DNA of 64,000 nt, taken from contig JAEPOO010000001.1 in assembly GCA_017642855.1 (NCBI GenBank), forward strand, positions 1,459,072-1,523,071, in the 5' to 3' direction. The position numbers and the translations under genes are program-made. This document shows positions 16,164 to 25,026 of the stretch, piece by piece. Numbering within the stretch: the first letter of the stretch is position 1; each line of letters opens with the position of its first letter. The stretch comes from Pseudomonadales bacterium (GTDB taxonomy: Bacteria; Pseudomonadota; Gammaproteobacteria; Pseudomonadales; Azotimanducaceae). The notes below the pieces were generated by a model, which was not told where the DNA came from, did not search any database, and worked only from the letters and a program-made list of their open reading frames with translations.

Positions 16164-17716
16164 GGACGCATTCCCCAGGTTACGGGCCCCTTAAGTTCTT
16201 CCAGAAGTGGTTCAATCCAATCGACCCAGCGGCATAGTTTGGCACGAGTTTGTCGCGGGTCAATCAACTCGTGTACCGCGAAACTTTCCATCATGGGAAA
16301 AGGAGACCGGCCTTCTGCCAATTTCTGTTCCAGCGCCCTGCGTTTTTCTTCCGGGTTCTCCGCAGCCGCAATTTCGCGGTGGAATGCCACTGCGACACCA
16401 CCTTCTACCGGCAGCGCACCCATTTCATAAGACGGCCAGGCAAGCTTGTAGGTATTCGGTGCAAAATGCGCCGCTGATGCCACACCAAATGACTTGTGCA
16501 CAGCCACGGTTGCCCAGGGCACCGTTGATTGCACCGCAGCTGAAACCGCACTCATGCCATAGCGGATACAAGCGGCTTTTTCGGAGTCAGGTCCAATCAT
16601 GAAACCTGGTTCATCCAGGAAGTTCACGATGGGAATGTGGAAGGTATCGCACAGTTCCATCATGCGCTTCGCCTTCTGAGAGCCTTCGGCCGTCATGGCG
16701 CCAGCGAAATGTTTACAGTCGTTGGCGATGATGCCCACTGATTGACCGTTTAACCGCGCGAGCCCGATTATCTGACCATGGCCATAATGGGGCTGGATTT
16801 CGAAGAAGGAATCGAGATCAACCACGTGCTTGATGACATCCCGCATCTCAAACGGGATGCGACCGTCTTTCGGCACGATGTCGATGAGCGCCTCTTCTGC
16901 CCGGCTCGGACTGTCAGAACAATCCTGGCGTTCCGCAAGCTGCCAGACATTCTGCGGCAGATAACTCAGGAACTGCTGCATCTGAGCAAGCGCTTCATCT
17001 TCCGAATCAGCGACGTTATCGACGATGCCGCTTCGCGTATGAATACGCCAACCACCCAGCTCTTCTTTTGACAGGGAAACGCCCAGCGCTCGTTCAACCA
17101 GGGCGGGGCCGCCCACCATGACCTGGCTGGTTTCTCTCACCATGACGGAAAAATGCGAGGCGACCAGCCTGCCCGCTGGAAAACCCGCAACCGGACCCAT
17201 GGCACCGGAAACCACAGGGACCACATTCATCGCTTCAGCAATAATTTTGAATCTTGGCTCTGCATAGACCGGAGAACCGACCGTTGTCGGGCGAGAACCA
17301 CCTGAACCTGCAACAGATCCACCACCGCCCTCCAGCATACGAACCAGGGGCACCTTGAACTGCACTGCCAGTTCTTCGGCATAAACAGACTTTCGAAGAC
17401 CAGCACCATTTGGTGAACCGCCTTTTAAGGTGAAGTCTTCACCACCAACAACAACACGCCTCCCGCCGATATTGCCGAAGCCAACGACGTAATTCGCCGG
17501 TGAAAACGACTCAATAGAGCCATCTTTTCCCTTCTCGGCAAATCCGGCGCCTTCACCATGCTCTTCAAAGCTGCCGCGAGATACGAGGCGATCAATACGC
17601 TCGCGAATGGTCAGCCTGCCTTTGGCGTGCTGACTCGCGATACCCTGTTCACCGCCCTGTTGTTTCGACAGTTCACGGCGAACTTCTATTTCATCTACTT
17701 CTTTATGCCAACTCAT
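16160..17716 (-). CDS. acyl-CoA carboxylase carboxyltransferase (beta) subunit
   Basis: Carboxyltransferase half of a biotin-dependent acyl-CoA carboxylase, about 518 residues (propionyl-/methylcrotonyl-CoA carboxylase beta family). The two crotonase-like halves are visible: the N half has MLEGGGGSVAGSGG and the oxyanion region GAMGPVAGFPAGRL. The C half has LDEPGFMIGPDSEKAACIRYG and the oxyanion GVASAAHFAP. The ATG at 17716 is preferred (AAAGGG upstream); an ATG at 17743 would extend it. No biotin carboxylase or biotin carrier gene is nearby, so its alpha subunit is encoded elsewhere or the enzyme is unconventional. Confidence 0.9.
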   Translation of the reverse strand: MSWHKEVDEIEVRRELSKQQGGEQGIASQHAKGRLTIRERIDRLVSRGSFEEHGEGAGFAEKGKDGSIESFSPANYVVGFGNIGGRRVVVGGEDFTLKGGSPNGAGLRKSVYAEELAVQFKVPLVRMLEGGGGSVAGSGGSRPTTVGSPVYAEPRFKIIAEAMNVVPVVSGAMGPVAGFPAGRLVASHFSVMVRETSQVMVGGPALVERALGVSLSKEELGGWRIHTRSGIVDNVADSEDEALAQMQQFLSYLPQNVWQLAERQDCSDSPSRAEEALIDIVPKDGRIPFEMRDVIKHVVDLDSFFEIQPHYGHGQIIGLARLNGQSVGIIANDCKHFAGAMTAEGSQKAKRMMELCDTFHIPIVNFLDEPGFMIGPDSEKAACIRYGMSAVSAAVQSTVPWATVAVHKSFGVASAAHFAPNTYKLAWPSYEMGALPVEGGVAVAFHREIAAAENPEEKRRALEQKLAEGRSPFPMMESFAVHELIDPRQTRAKLCRWVDWIEPLLEELKGPVTWGMRP

Positions 17717-17897
17717 ATGCCCTTTATATGCACGGCGCCTCATCAAGGCAACCGCACCTCATCGATAACGAGCACCAATTCGGGGCGAATCCCTGATTAA
17801 GCGTTAGAAAAAGCCTATTTATCGTGCTACCTTTCTGCACCTTCGGCAGGCAGCTGAGCCAGCCTTCATTACGCTATTAGACTCAAGTGAGGTTACT

Positions 17898-19034
17898 ATG
17901 CAAATCGTGGTTCCCGCGGAAACGTGGGCTAATGAACGCCGCGTCTCGCTGATCCCTGACTCGGTGAAAAAACTCACCCGAGCCGGGCTGTCGGTTTCAG
18001 TTGAAGCCGGCTGCGGATTACATTCCGGATTCAGTGATGCCGACTACGAGGAAGCCGGAGCAACCGTTTCTTCAGACCGTAATGCACTTATTTCCAGCGG
18101 TGACATCGTGCTTCGTGTGCGAAAGCCGAGCACCGAAGAAGTTGCATTAGTGAAGAAGGGTGCGATTCAAATCAGCTACCTGGACCCCTATAACGAAAAT
18201 GAACTTGTGGATGCCCTTGCATCCCAGGGTGTCACTGCCATCAGTATGGAAATGATTCCCCGAACGACTCGCGCCCAGAAGATGGACGCGCTCAGCTCAC
18301 AAGCCAACCTCGCGGGTTATGTGATGGTGATCAAAGCAGCTGACAAGCTGGATCGCATCCTGCCAATGATGATGACACCTGCCGGTACCCTTTCACCCGC
18401 GAAAGTGTTTGTCATCGGCGCTGGTGTTGCCGGTCTACAGGCCATCGCAACCGCAAAACGACTTGGTGCACGTGTTGAAGCATTCGACACTCGTCCGGTC
18501 GTCGCCGAGCAGGTTCAATCACTTGGCGCCAAGTTTGTTGAGATTGATCTCGGCGAAACCGGCCAGACCAAAGACGGATACGCCAAAGAGCTGACACCCG
18601 AGCAGCTCGAGATGCAGAAAGAAGGTCAGAAAGCCGTCATCGCTGAATCTGACATCGTGATCACAACAGCACAGCTGTTTGGTCGCCCCGCGCCTCGCAT
18701 CGTCACTGCAGATATGGTCGCTGCGATGCGTCCAGGCAGCGTGATCGTCGATATGGCGGTCGATTCCGGCGGTAACGTTGAAGGCTCCAAGCCGGATGAG
18801 ACGGTTGATATCGGTGGCGTTTCCATCATGGGCATCTCTAACCTGCCTGCGGAAGTCTCGACTGATGCATCACAGATGTACTCATCGAACCTCGTGAACC
18901 TCATTACAGAGTATTGGGATGAGGAAAACTCCACGTTCAACCTGGATCTGGAAGACGACATCCTGCAGGGATGTGTGATTACACACGACGGTGCGATCGT
19001 TAACGAAACAATCAAGAACTTGAGAGGGGGCTAA
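17898..19034 (+). CDS. pntAA: NAD(P) transhydrogenase subunit alpha part 1
   Basis: NAD(H)-binding domain I subunit of the proton-translocating transhydrogenase, which makes NADPH from NADH using the proton gradient. It has 378 residues, related to alanine dehydrogenase, with the Rossmann motif VIGAGVAGLQAIATAKRLGA (about 172-191) and the mobile loop region DGYAKELT. GAGG stands about 6 nt before the ATG. It is first of three genes, with a 1-nt gap to pntAB. The split alpha subunit (AA+AB+B) differs from the fused PntA of E. coli. Confidence 0.95.
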   Translation: MQIVVPAETWANERRVSLIPDSVKKLTRAGLSVSVEAGCGLHSGFSDADYEEAGATVSSDRNALISSGDIVLRVRKPSTEEVALVKKGAIQISYLDPYNENELVDALASQGVTAISMEMIPRTTRAQKMDALSSQANLAGYVMVIKAADKLDRILPMMMTPAGTLSPAKVFVIGAGVAGLQAIATAKRLGARVEAFDTRPVVAEQVQSLGAKFVEIDLGETGQTKDGYAKELTPEQLEMQKEGQKAVIAESDIVITTAQLFGRPAPRIVTADMVAAMRPGSVIVDMAVDSGGNVEGSKPDETVDIGGVSIMGISNLPAEVSTDASQMYSSNLVNLITEYWDEENSTFNLDLEDDILQGCVITHDGAIVNETIKNLRGG

Positions 19035-19035
19035 C

Positions 19036-19326
19036 GTGGAAGTCGTATTTCTAACTTTTATTCTCGTATTGTCGATTTTTCTCGGCTTCGAACTGATCTC
19101 AAAGGTACCTGCGACGCTGCACACTCCTCTGATGTCTGGTGCTAACGCCATTTCCGGTATTACCCTGGCGGGGGCGTTCCTCGCAGCCGGTATGGTGGAT
19201 AGCGAAATGGGCAAGTGGCTCGGAACTGCGGCGGTTGCCTTCGCGACCATCAACGTGGTTGGCGGCTACATGGTGACTGACCGCATGCTCGGTATGTTTA
19301 AGAGCAAGAGTGAGGGTGGCAAATGA
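19036..19326 (+). CDS. pntAB: NAD(P) transhydrogenase subunit alpha part 2
   Basis: Membrane segment of the split alpha subunit, 96 residues. It has three to four hydrophobic helices (about 2-20, 32-55, 60-82) and the conserved HTPLMSGANAISGI stretch that lines the proton channel. Translation starts at GTG just after the pntAA stop, and its end overlaps pntB by 4 nt (ATGA). The three genes are therefore strictly coupled. Confidence 0.95.
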   Translation: MEVVFLTFILVLSIFLGFELISKVPATLHTPLMSGANAISGITLAGAFLAAGMVDSEMGKWLGTAAVAFATINVVGGYMVTDRMLGMFKSKSEGGK

Positions 19327-20684
19327 ACATCGAACTGATTGCTAATCTTTCGTATGTCGTTTCGGCGATCCTCTTCATCTTCGGTTTGAAGATGCTGGGC
19401 TCGCCCGCTACGGCGCGACGCGGCAACCTGCTGTCTTCTCTCGGTATGTTGATCGCGGTTGTTGCTGGTCTGACGGCCGAAGGCATCGTGAGCTACGAAT
19501 ACATCATCGGCGGCATGCTGATTGGTGGCCTGATTGGCGCTGCTGCGGCACGTCTGGTCGAAATGACCTCCATGCCGGAAATGGTGGCTCTGTTTAACGG
19601 CTCTGGCGGTGCCGCCAGTCTGCTCGTTGGCTGGGCCACGCTCTATGGCGGCGACATCAGCACTTTTACTGCGGTCACCGTTTTGTTGGCCATCCTCATT
19701 GGTGGTATGACCTTTACCGGTTCTTTGATCGCCTACGGCAAGCTGTCTGAAACGATCAACAGTGCAGCGGTCGTATTCACAGGCCAGCAGGTCGTAAACA
19801 GCCTGATCCTGATCGGTATTCTGGTCAGCGGCTACATGTTTGCGGTTGATCCGCACCCTGAATCACAGTGGCTGTACATCATGCTGGGCCTTGCGATGGT
19901 CTTCGGCATCATGGCAGTTATCCCCATCGGCGGTGCGGACATGCCGGTTGTGATTTCCCTGCTGAACAGCTACTCAGGCCTCGCGGCTTGTGCGGCCGGT
20001 TTCGCGATCAACAACAACATCCTGATTGTTGCGGGTTCTCTGGTTGGTGCTGCCGGTATCATCCTGACGAACATCATGTGTAAAGCCATGAACCGTTCAC
20101 TGACCAACGTATTGTTCAGTGGCTTCGGTGCCGTGAAACAGGGCAAGGCGATCGAAGGTGAAGTTAAGCCAATCTCTGTTGAAGATGCTTACTATCTGTT
20201 CGAAGCAGCCAGCAACGTTTGCTTCGTACCGGGGTATGGTATGGCGGTTGCACAGGCTCAGCACGTGGTTAAGGAACTCGGCGAGATCCTTGAGAACAAC
20301 GGTGCGGAAGTCAGCTACGCGATTCACCCTGTGGCGGGTCGTATGCCTGGTCACATGAACGTACTGCTGGCGGAGGCTGACGTGCCTTATGAGCAACTGG
20401 TCGAGATGGACGAAATCAATCCCCGAATTGAAAACGTCGACATCTGTGTGGTGATTGGCGCGAACGACGTGGTTAACCCAAGCGCTCGTGAAGATGAAGA
20501 CAGCCCGATTTACGGCATGCCCATCATCAACGTGGACAAGGCGCGCACGGTATTCGTACTGAAACGCTCCATGGCTTCCGGATTCTCCGGCGTCGACAAC
20601 CCGCTCTTCTTTGGCGAGAACACGCGAATGCTGTTCGGTGACGCGAAAGAATCGATCTCTGGCGTGATCTCCGAATTCGGATAA
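19323..20684 (+). CDS. pntB: NAD(P) transhydrogenase subunit beta
   Basis: Beta subunit carrying most of the proton channel (domain II, about nine helices in residues 5-260) and the NADP(H)-binding domain III (about 275-453). Diagnostic motifs are VPGYGMAVAQAQH, HPVAGRMPGHMNVLLAEA, VVIGANDVVNP and VLKRSMASGFSGVDNPLF. The length (453) is normal. A strong hairpin follows the stop. Confidence 0.96.
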   Translation: MNIELIANLSYVVSAILFIFGLKMLGSPATARRGNLLSSLGMLIAVVAGLTAEGIVSYEYIIGGMLIGGLIGAAAARLVEMTSMPEMVALFNGSGGAASLLVGWATLYGGDISTFTAVTVLLAILIGGMTFTGSLIAYGKLSETINSAAVVFTGQQVVNSLILIGILVSGYMFAVDPHPESQWLYIMLGLAMVFGIMAVIPIGGADMPVVISLLNSYSGLAACAAGFAINNNILIVAGSLVGAAGIILTNIMCKAMNRSLTNVLFSGFGAVKQGKAIEGEVKPISVEDAYYLFEAASNVCFVPGYGMAVAQAQHVVKELGEILENNGAEVSYAIHPVAGRMPGHMNVLLAEADVPYEQLVEMDEINPRIENVDICVVIGANDVVNPSAREDEDSPIYGMPIINVDKARTVFVLKRSMASGFSGVDNPLFFGENTRMLFGDAKESISGVISEFG

Positions 20685-20698
20685 GCCAAATTTCTCAT

Positions 20699-20718
20699 GC
20701 CCCCGGTTCGCCGGGGGC
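20699..20718 (+). terminator. GC-rich hairpin after pnt operon
   Basis: Perfect 8-bp stem GCCCCCGG/CCGGGGGC closed by a stable TTCG tetraloop, 15 nt after the pntB stop. There is no clean U-tract (CTCTTCTTC follows), but position and strength fit a transcription terminator. Confidence 0.75.
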
Positions 20719-20750
20719 ACGCTCTTCTTCAGCCGTGATACCCTCCACGG

Positions 20751-21281
20751 GTGGAAGAACTCTTTGAAACCTTTGACGAATCAGGCACCCGCCTCGGTGC
20801 TGTCGCTCGCTCCGAAGTCCATCGGCTCGGCTACTGGCATCGTGCTTCCAACATCTTCTTGTTTCGCTCTAACGGCAAACTTCTGATTCAACGAAGGCAG
20901 CTCTCCAAAGACATCTGCCCCGGCGCATGGGATGTCAGCGCCGCAGAACACTTGAAACCTGGCGAAACATTCGAAGAAGGCGCTCACCGCGGTTTGATTG
21001 AAGAGCTGGGGATAAGAGGCATTAAAATCGAAGCCTGGGGTGATGTCGTCAAAGCTCGCCACGACAATCCTGTTCTGGGCATCAAAGACTTCGAGTTCCA
21101 ACAGTCTTTTAGAGGCACCTATGACGGACCTGTTAAGATCGATACGTCGGAGGTGCTTGAGGCTCGAGATATCGACCTGGAAACATTGGAATCTGAAATG
21201 AACAATTCGCCAGAATCTTTTACGCCCTGGTTTTTGCGACGCGCTGAAGACTTGCAACTATTCGCCGGATACGCCCCGTGA
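20751..21281 (+). CDS. Nudix hydrolase (YfcD/IDI-like)
   Basis: Nudix-fold protein of 176 residues, starting at GTG. The Nudix box region is GETFEEGAHRGLIEELGI. The metal-binding EELG is intact, but the usual R-E pair reads R-G and the leading Gly of the box is Glu. The overall layout (N-terminal strand EELFETFDESGTRLG, then RASNIFLFRSNGKLLIQRR) matches the YfcD/isopentenyl-diphosphate-isomerase-like branch. It may be a nucleotide pyrophosphohydrolase with altered or weak activity. The stop overlaps a 29-codon reading frame (GTGA). Confidence 0.85.
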   Translation: MEELFETFDESGTRLGAVARSEVHRLGYWHRASNIFLFRSNGKLLIQRRQLSKDICPGAWDVSAAEHLKPGETFEEGAHRGLIEELGIRGIKIEAWGDVVKARHDNPVLGIKDFEFQQSFRGTYDGPVKIDTSEVLEARDIDLETLESEMNNSPESFTPWFLRRAEDLQLFAGYAP

Positions 21282-21367
21282 CCGCCAGCGATTTCATGCT
21301 AGCCCTTCCGTTTTTGGGTATTCTGGCAGCCTTCAAATTCTTGATGGGCGTTGGAAACGCCAACTAA
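21278..21367 (+). CDS. possible 29-residue membrane peptide
   Basis: GTG-started frame overlapping the Nudix stop (GTGA), encoding 29 residues that are hydrophobic except for T2, S4, D5 and K19. One membrane helix would span about residues 6-26 (FMLALPFLGILAAFKFLMG). Overlap-coupled translation makes it plausible as a small membrane protein, but there is no comparative evidence here and it may be chance. Confidence 0.35.
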   Translation: MTASDFMLALPFLGILAAFKFLMGVGNAN

Positions 21368-21403
21368 AGAACCAGTAAATTTCACCAACCAAAGGAAACA
21401 CCA

Positions 21404-21796
21404 ATGATCAATCACGTCATGATTGGCTCAAGTGATATTGAGAAAACCAAAAGTTTTTACAACGCCGTGCTGGGCGTTCTGGGTGCAGGCGAACCTATGG
21501 AACACGTCAACGATACCGGTCAGAAGCGACTTTTTTACATCCACGATGGCTCAACCTTCAGCATCAGCGAGCCCATCAACGGCCAACCCGCGACTGTGGC
21601 TAACGGTTCAACGATCGGCTTCGTTTGTCGTTCACCTGAACAGCTCGTGGAGTTTCATGACGTTGCCATCGCCAATGGCGGCACCAGCATCGAAGACGCG
21701 CCCGGCCCTCGTGAGGGCAACATGGGTGTGATGCATCTGTGTTACTTCCTGGATCCGGACGGACACAAGATCTGTGGGATTCACCGACCGGCTTAA
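21404..21796 (+). CDS. VOC family protein (glyoxalase/dioxygenase fold)
   Basis: Vicinal-oxygen-chelate fold protein of 130 residues made of two beta-alpha-beta-beta-beta modules. The N-terminal metal-ligand His is in INHVMIGSSDIEKTKSFY. The C-terminal acid is near LCYFLDPDGHKICG, which is the YFxDPDGH family signature. AAAGGA precedes the ATG. Many such proteins are fosfomycin-, glyoxalase- or dioxygenase-like, and function is not assignable. Confidence 0.88.
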   Translation: MINHVMIGSSDIEKTKSFYNAVLGVLGAGEPMEHVNDTGQKRLFYIHDGSTFSISEPINGQPATVANGSTIGFVCRSPEQLVEFHDVAIANGGTSIEDAPGPREGNMGVMHLCYFLDPDGHKICGIHRPA

Positions 21797-21940
21797 TGGC
21801 CCACCCCGCTTATTGGTCTCGCTGCGTCAGTAGTAGGTCACTTTACAGCACGATCACTCGTAACCTCATGAGTGAGTCGAGCAGGTCTTACTCCGTCGGT
21901 CTACGGTGTTGCAGACGACTTCAGTGACAAATTGGATGCT

Positions 21941-21960
21941 CGGGAGTGGAAGCACTCCCG
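21941..21960 (+). terminator. perfect hairpin upstream of zinc-ribbon membrane gene
   Basis: 8-bp perfect stem CGGGAGTG/CACTCCCG with GAAG loop, followed by TCTTTCC and then the ATG at 21968. It may terminate transcription from the VOC gene or occlude initiation of the next gene. No ribosome-binding site is seen between the hairpin and the ATG. Confidence 0.45.
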
Positions 21961-21967
21961 TCTTTCC

Positions 21968-22261
21968 ATGACGATCTTTCCGGAAATCAGAAAGTGCCCA
22001 GAGTGTGGTGCGCACATCGTGCCAAGGTCAAAGGTTTATCCAGACGGCACGAATTGCCGGCATTGCTTGAAACACATCGAAATAAACACGAGTTTCACGA
22101 TTCCCCTCGTCCTCGGTCTCGCTATCATCATGACTATCGACTTCCATGTTGTAGATATCGGTTACATCGGATTGTTTTGCGCAGCCGCACTATTTGTCGT
22201 CGGCGGCCTCATTAAGTGGAGTCATCCGACATTGATGCCTCTAAGGCACTATGGCGAATAG
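21968..22261 (+). CDS. small zinc-ribbon membrane protein
   Basis: 97-residue protein of unknown function. An N-terminal zinc ribbon (CPECGAHI and CRHC, four Cys) is followed by two transmembrane helices (about 45-62 and 66-84). The ATG at 21968 is preferred; the same frame stays open to 21872, but that would put the hairpin at 21941-21960 inside the coding sequence. It ends convergently on the DUF1295 gene. It may be a membrane adaptor. Confidence 0.6.
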   Translation: MTIFPEIRKCPECGAHIVPRSKVYPDGTNCRHCLKHIEINTSFTIPLVLGLAIIMTIDFHVVDIGYIGLFCAAALFVVGGLIKWSHPTLMPLRHYGE

Positions 22262-22300
22262 ATCTCTCCGCTTCGCAGCTAAAGCTGCTTCGGTCGAGAT
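22262..22300. terminator. bidirectional hairpin between convergent genes
   Basis: Between two convergent genes: core GCAGCT/AGCTGC (22275-22280 with 22283-22288), then CCG/CGG and the outer pair ATCTC/GAGAT (22262-22266 with 22296-22300). It is a multi-part stem with internal loops and fits a shared terminator. Confidence 0.5.
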
Positions 22301-22309
22301 GAGGGATGC

Positions 22310-23179
22310 TTAGGATTGCTTAGATCTGGATATGGGGAGAAGCGAAAAGGTTCTTGCCTTGTACGCCGCATATCCCGGCTTATCCTCGGCCAGCTTCTTT
22401 TCGATCATCGGGATCGAAACCACGGTAAACAGAAGAATCATCGACACAGCACCCGACAGCATCCAGTAGTCGGCATAGCCCACCGAGGCGTATCCAAACA
22501 GCAGTATCGAAACCCAGACACCAATTTCACCCAGATAGTTCGGATGTCTGCATCGGGCCCAGAGTCCGGTATCCAGTACCTCTGCCCTGCTGCTTCGCGT
22601 CTCCCTGAAACGGTGCAACTCTCGATCAGACTGAAACTCCAGCCATACACTGATGAGGCCAACCGCAAGCGCCAGATAGTCAAAAACGTTCATCGGGTTA
22701 TCGCCAATGACGAGCGCGTGGTACATCGGTATACAGCCCAGGAAAACCAGCACCGTTGGCATTAAGTGCACGCCGAAGAAGCTCAGCGGCCACCAGAGGA
22801 TACCTGACTGTGCCTGCAAATTAACGTAGCGCCAATCCACATGATCGAGGCCACTCCAGGTATATGCCCAGTTCACCGTCAAACGAACGCCCCAAAGGAC
22901 CACCACGAGCGCCAGCATCAATTGACGAACCAACTCAGCGTCTCCGGGCAGCGTTGCCAGATAGGCCAGGATCGCGATTGGAATCACGCTCCAATAGGCG
23001 TCATAAAAGCTGGAGTTGTTGAACACGACGCTGAACGCAAAAATCACCACTGTCGCGACGATATCGGCAATCAGCACCTGCACCATCACGTGGTACTCGG
23101 AGACAAAGGGCAGCGTTAACCAGGCAGCGCCAAGCGCCAGCACATAGCTCACAACAACCAGTAACTGATCTTTGGTCAC
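22310..23179 (-). CDS. DUF1295 family membrane protein (steroid 5-alpha-reductase-like)
   Basis: Integral membrane protein of 289 residues with about seven hydrophobic segments. It is related to the 3-oxo-5-alpha-steroid 4-dehydrogenase / isoprenylcysteine methyltransferase-like superfamily. The C-terminal signature is RHPNYLGEIGVWVSILLFGYAS, with a second conserved segment FGVHLMPTVLVFLG. These proteins are thought to reduce lipids or sterols, but most are uncharacterised. Its start overlaps the AraC-type regulator gene by 4 nt, so the regulator and this gene form one leftward unit. Confidence 0.88.
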   Translation of the reverse strand: MTKDQLLVVVSYVLALGAAWLTLPFVSEYHVMVQVLIADIVATVVIFAFSVVFNNSSFYDAYWSVIPIAILAYLATLPGDAELVRQLMLALVVVLWGVRLTVNWAYTWSGLDHVDWRYVNLQAQSGILWWPLSFFGVHLMPTVLVFLGCIPMYHALVIGDNPMNVFDYLALAVGLISVWLEFQSDRELHRFRETRSSRAEVLDTGLWARCRHPNYLGEIGVWVSILLFGYASVGYADYWMLSGAVSMILLFTVVSIPMIEKKLAEDKPGYAAYKARTFSLLPISRSKQS

Positions 23180-24225
23180 GCAGGGGCGGCCATCTGCTTG
23201 CGGTATTGATAAGGTGACAACTCGACCCAGCGCATAAAGGCGCGGCGGAAATTAGTCACTTCACTGTAGCCGAGCAGTTCCGCAATCTCCTGAACAGTCA
23301 GGTTGGTTGTCTGCAGGTATTCAATCGCGAGTTCACGACGAACGTCATCGAGGATCTTTTGATAGCTGGTACCCAGTTCGTTAAGACGTCGTCTCAAGGT
23401 ACGTGCACCAAGCGACAGTTTTCTCGCCACGGCATCCAGTTTAGGGAATTCGCCGGGCGTGCTGAGCAACAGGTGGCAAATTCTGGAGATGATGTCTTCT
23501 TCGATCTCCATTTGATTCAGTAGCTTGCGGCAGGATTCTTCACAGATTCTGGCTGTATTGGCGTCAGCAGCTGCAAGCGGCTCGTTGAGTTCTGAAACAT
23601 CGAACCGGTATTCGCAATAAGGCTGCTCGAACTGCACTTCACAACCAAAGCGGGTCTCGTGCTTGTCTGCATAGTCTGGGCGCGCATAGTTCAAACAGAT
23701 GCGGCTTGGATTGTGTTGCCTGCCAAGCAGCAGAGTGATGAGGCCGGTCACGCCTACGAACAAGTCTTCTACCGTGTACTGCCCTACCTTCCCTGCAGGC
23801 AACAGGTGTTCAATTCTCAGAATCGCTTCATCATCTTCGATGACAAAAGCCAACTCAAACATCGCGCCCGCCATTCGGTGGTATTTGGCCGCGATCTGCA
23901 CAGCCTGTTCGAGCGTTGCGCTGCTCATCATGGCGTAGCCAAGCAGACCATAATCTGAAATTGAGATGTCTTTGTTGGATTCCAGCCAGTGTCCATCCAT
24001 GCCAATCAGGTCCAGCATGTTTTCCATCTGCTGAATTCGCTGACGGTAAGTCACACGGTCTGCATCCAGGTCGATGTCCGTTCTTGCCAGACTGATCTCT
24101 GGCGCAAAACCTCGCGACGCCATGTGTTGCACCAGGGATTGCACCATCGCCATGGGTATTGCCTTCTTATCCAGGCTGTAGTTGTGGAAACGGGATTGAA
24201 ACGCAGCTAGTCGGTTAGTCGCCAT
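23176..24225 (-). CDS. AraC family transcriptional regulator
   Basis: DNA-binding regulator of 349 residues. The N-terminal arabinose-binding-like domain of the OruR/ArgR type (about 20-215) is followed by a C-terminal AraC double helix-turn-helix (about 245-345). That part contains LDAVARKLSLGARTLRRRLNELG and VQEIAELLGYSEVTNFRRAF. It overlaps the DUF1295 gene by 4 nt, so it probably regulates that membrane protein and itself. A pair of direct repeats lies just upstream of its start. Confidence 0.92.
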   Translation of the reverse strand: MATNRLAAFQSRFHNYSLDKKAIPMAMVQSLVQHMASRGFAPEISLARTDIDLDADRVTYRQRIQQMENMLDLIGMDGHWLESNKDISISDYGLLGYAMMSSATLEQAVQIAAKYHRMAGAMFELAFVIEDDEAILRIEHLLPAGKVGQYTVEDLFVGVTGLITLLLGRQHNPSRICLNYARPDYADKHETRFGCEVQFEQPYCEYRFDVSELNEPLAAADANTARICEESCRKLLNQMEIEEDIISRICHLLLSTPGEFPKLDAVARKLSLGARTLRRRLNELGTSYQKILDDVRRELAIEYLQTTNLTVQEIAELLGYSEVTNFRRAFMRWVELSPYQYRKQMAAPA

Positions 24226-24230
24226 GTTTA

Positions 24231-24255
24231 TGATCGAATAGTGATCTGATCGAAT
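24231..24255 (-). promoter_or_regulatory. direct-repeat operator candidate for AraC regulator
   Basis: Two identical 9-mers TGATCGAAT at 24231-24239 and 24247-24255, 16 bp apart, directly upstream of the AraC-type gene start (24225). AraC-family proteins bind direct repeats about 1.5-2 turns apart. Autoregulation is inferred. Confidence 0.45.
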
Positions 24256-24291
24256 GAGAAGTAAAAATTTTCAAGGTTTCGAGTAGGCCTG

Positions 24292-24924
24292 TCAAACCTC
24301 CGCGCGAATGTCCGGGAGTCGCCTAGTACCATAGTTCTGCTGCTTCCTCGCCTCATCAATCGCGTAAGTCACGAACTCCAAACCGACATCCAGCGCGCTG
24401 CCAATCTGGTTGATCCGGAGCCGATCTTCGTATTCGATGTCACAACAGGCATAGGTTGTCAGAAACGCACCCTCGACGACCTGCTGCTTGCCGATGGCGT
24501 TTAACGAACTGGCATGCCTGCGCACCAACTCCGCGACGTTTAGCCTGCCTGAGGCGATCTCTTGAGAGAGCGCCTGAACTTCTGACTCGGGAAAATCGAA
24601 ACCGGTCAGCTTGGTGCAGATCTCATCAGCCAACGCACGTTGCTCCTGCTGGTCATAACCGAGCAGCAGGTAAACAATGACATCCTTCAAGATCGGCACC
24701 GAGGAAGGCAGATCCAGTTCCCGGGGCTTGTAAGCGGTCAGGCAGTTTTCACAGCGCCAGTAGTGCGCTCGGTCCTCCAAGGGCAGAACCGACAAACCAA
24801 AGAGCGTAAACCAGAGAGATTCAGCCTGCTCAGTGAACACCTGATCGGATTTACAAACAGCACAGCGGTGGGTGCCGATCTGCTGCGACTTGGTTTTTAC
24901 CTTTTCACCCAGCAATAGAAACAT
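24292..24924 (-). CDS. zinc-ribbon protein of unknown function
   Basis: About 210 residues. An N-terminal zinc ribbon has CAVCKS and, about 40 residues on, CENC. Between them is an aromatic ESLWFTLFGLSVLPL loop. The remainder is helical and resembles a TerB-like or tellurite-resistance-type bundle only vaguely. The ATG at 24924 is preferred over a TTG at 24981. The gene is divergent from the methyltransferase gene. No function is recognised. Confidence 0.65.
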   Translation of the reverse strand: MFLLLGEKVKTKSQQIGTHRCAVCKSDQVFTEQAESLWFTLFGLSVLPLEDRAHYWRCENCLTAYKPRELDLPSSVPILKDVIVYLLLGYDQQEQRALADEICTKLTGFDFPESEVQALSQEIASGRLNVAELVRRHASSLNAIGKQQVVEGAFLTTYACCDIEYEDRLRINQIGSALDVGLEFVTYAIDEARKQQNYGTRRLPDIRAEV

Positions 24925-25026
24925 TCGTTCAACACCTGTGCATTCAATGGAAACGCCTCGTAAAACTATGTCACGAGCCAATATCGGATGCTACCATGCA
25001 ACCCTGTTTTTGTTCCTGGAAGGCCC

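Noticed and set aside
17801..17815. GCGTTAGAAAA-AGCC motif, also at 27736-27750
   Set aside because: Two copies of an A-rich 11-15-mer near different gene types; could easily be chance and has no symmetry.
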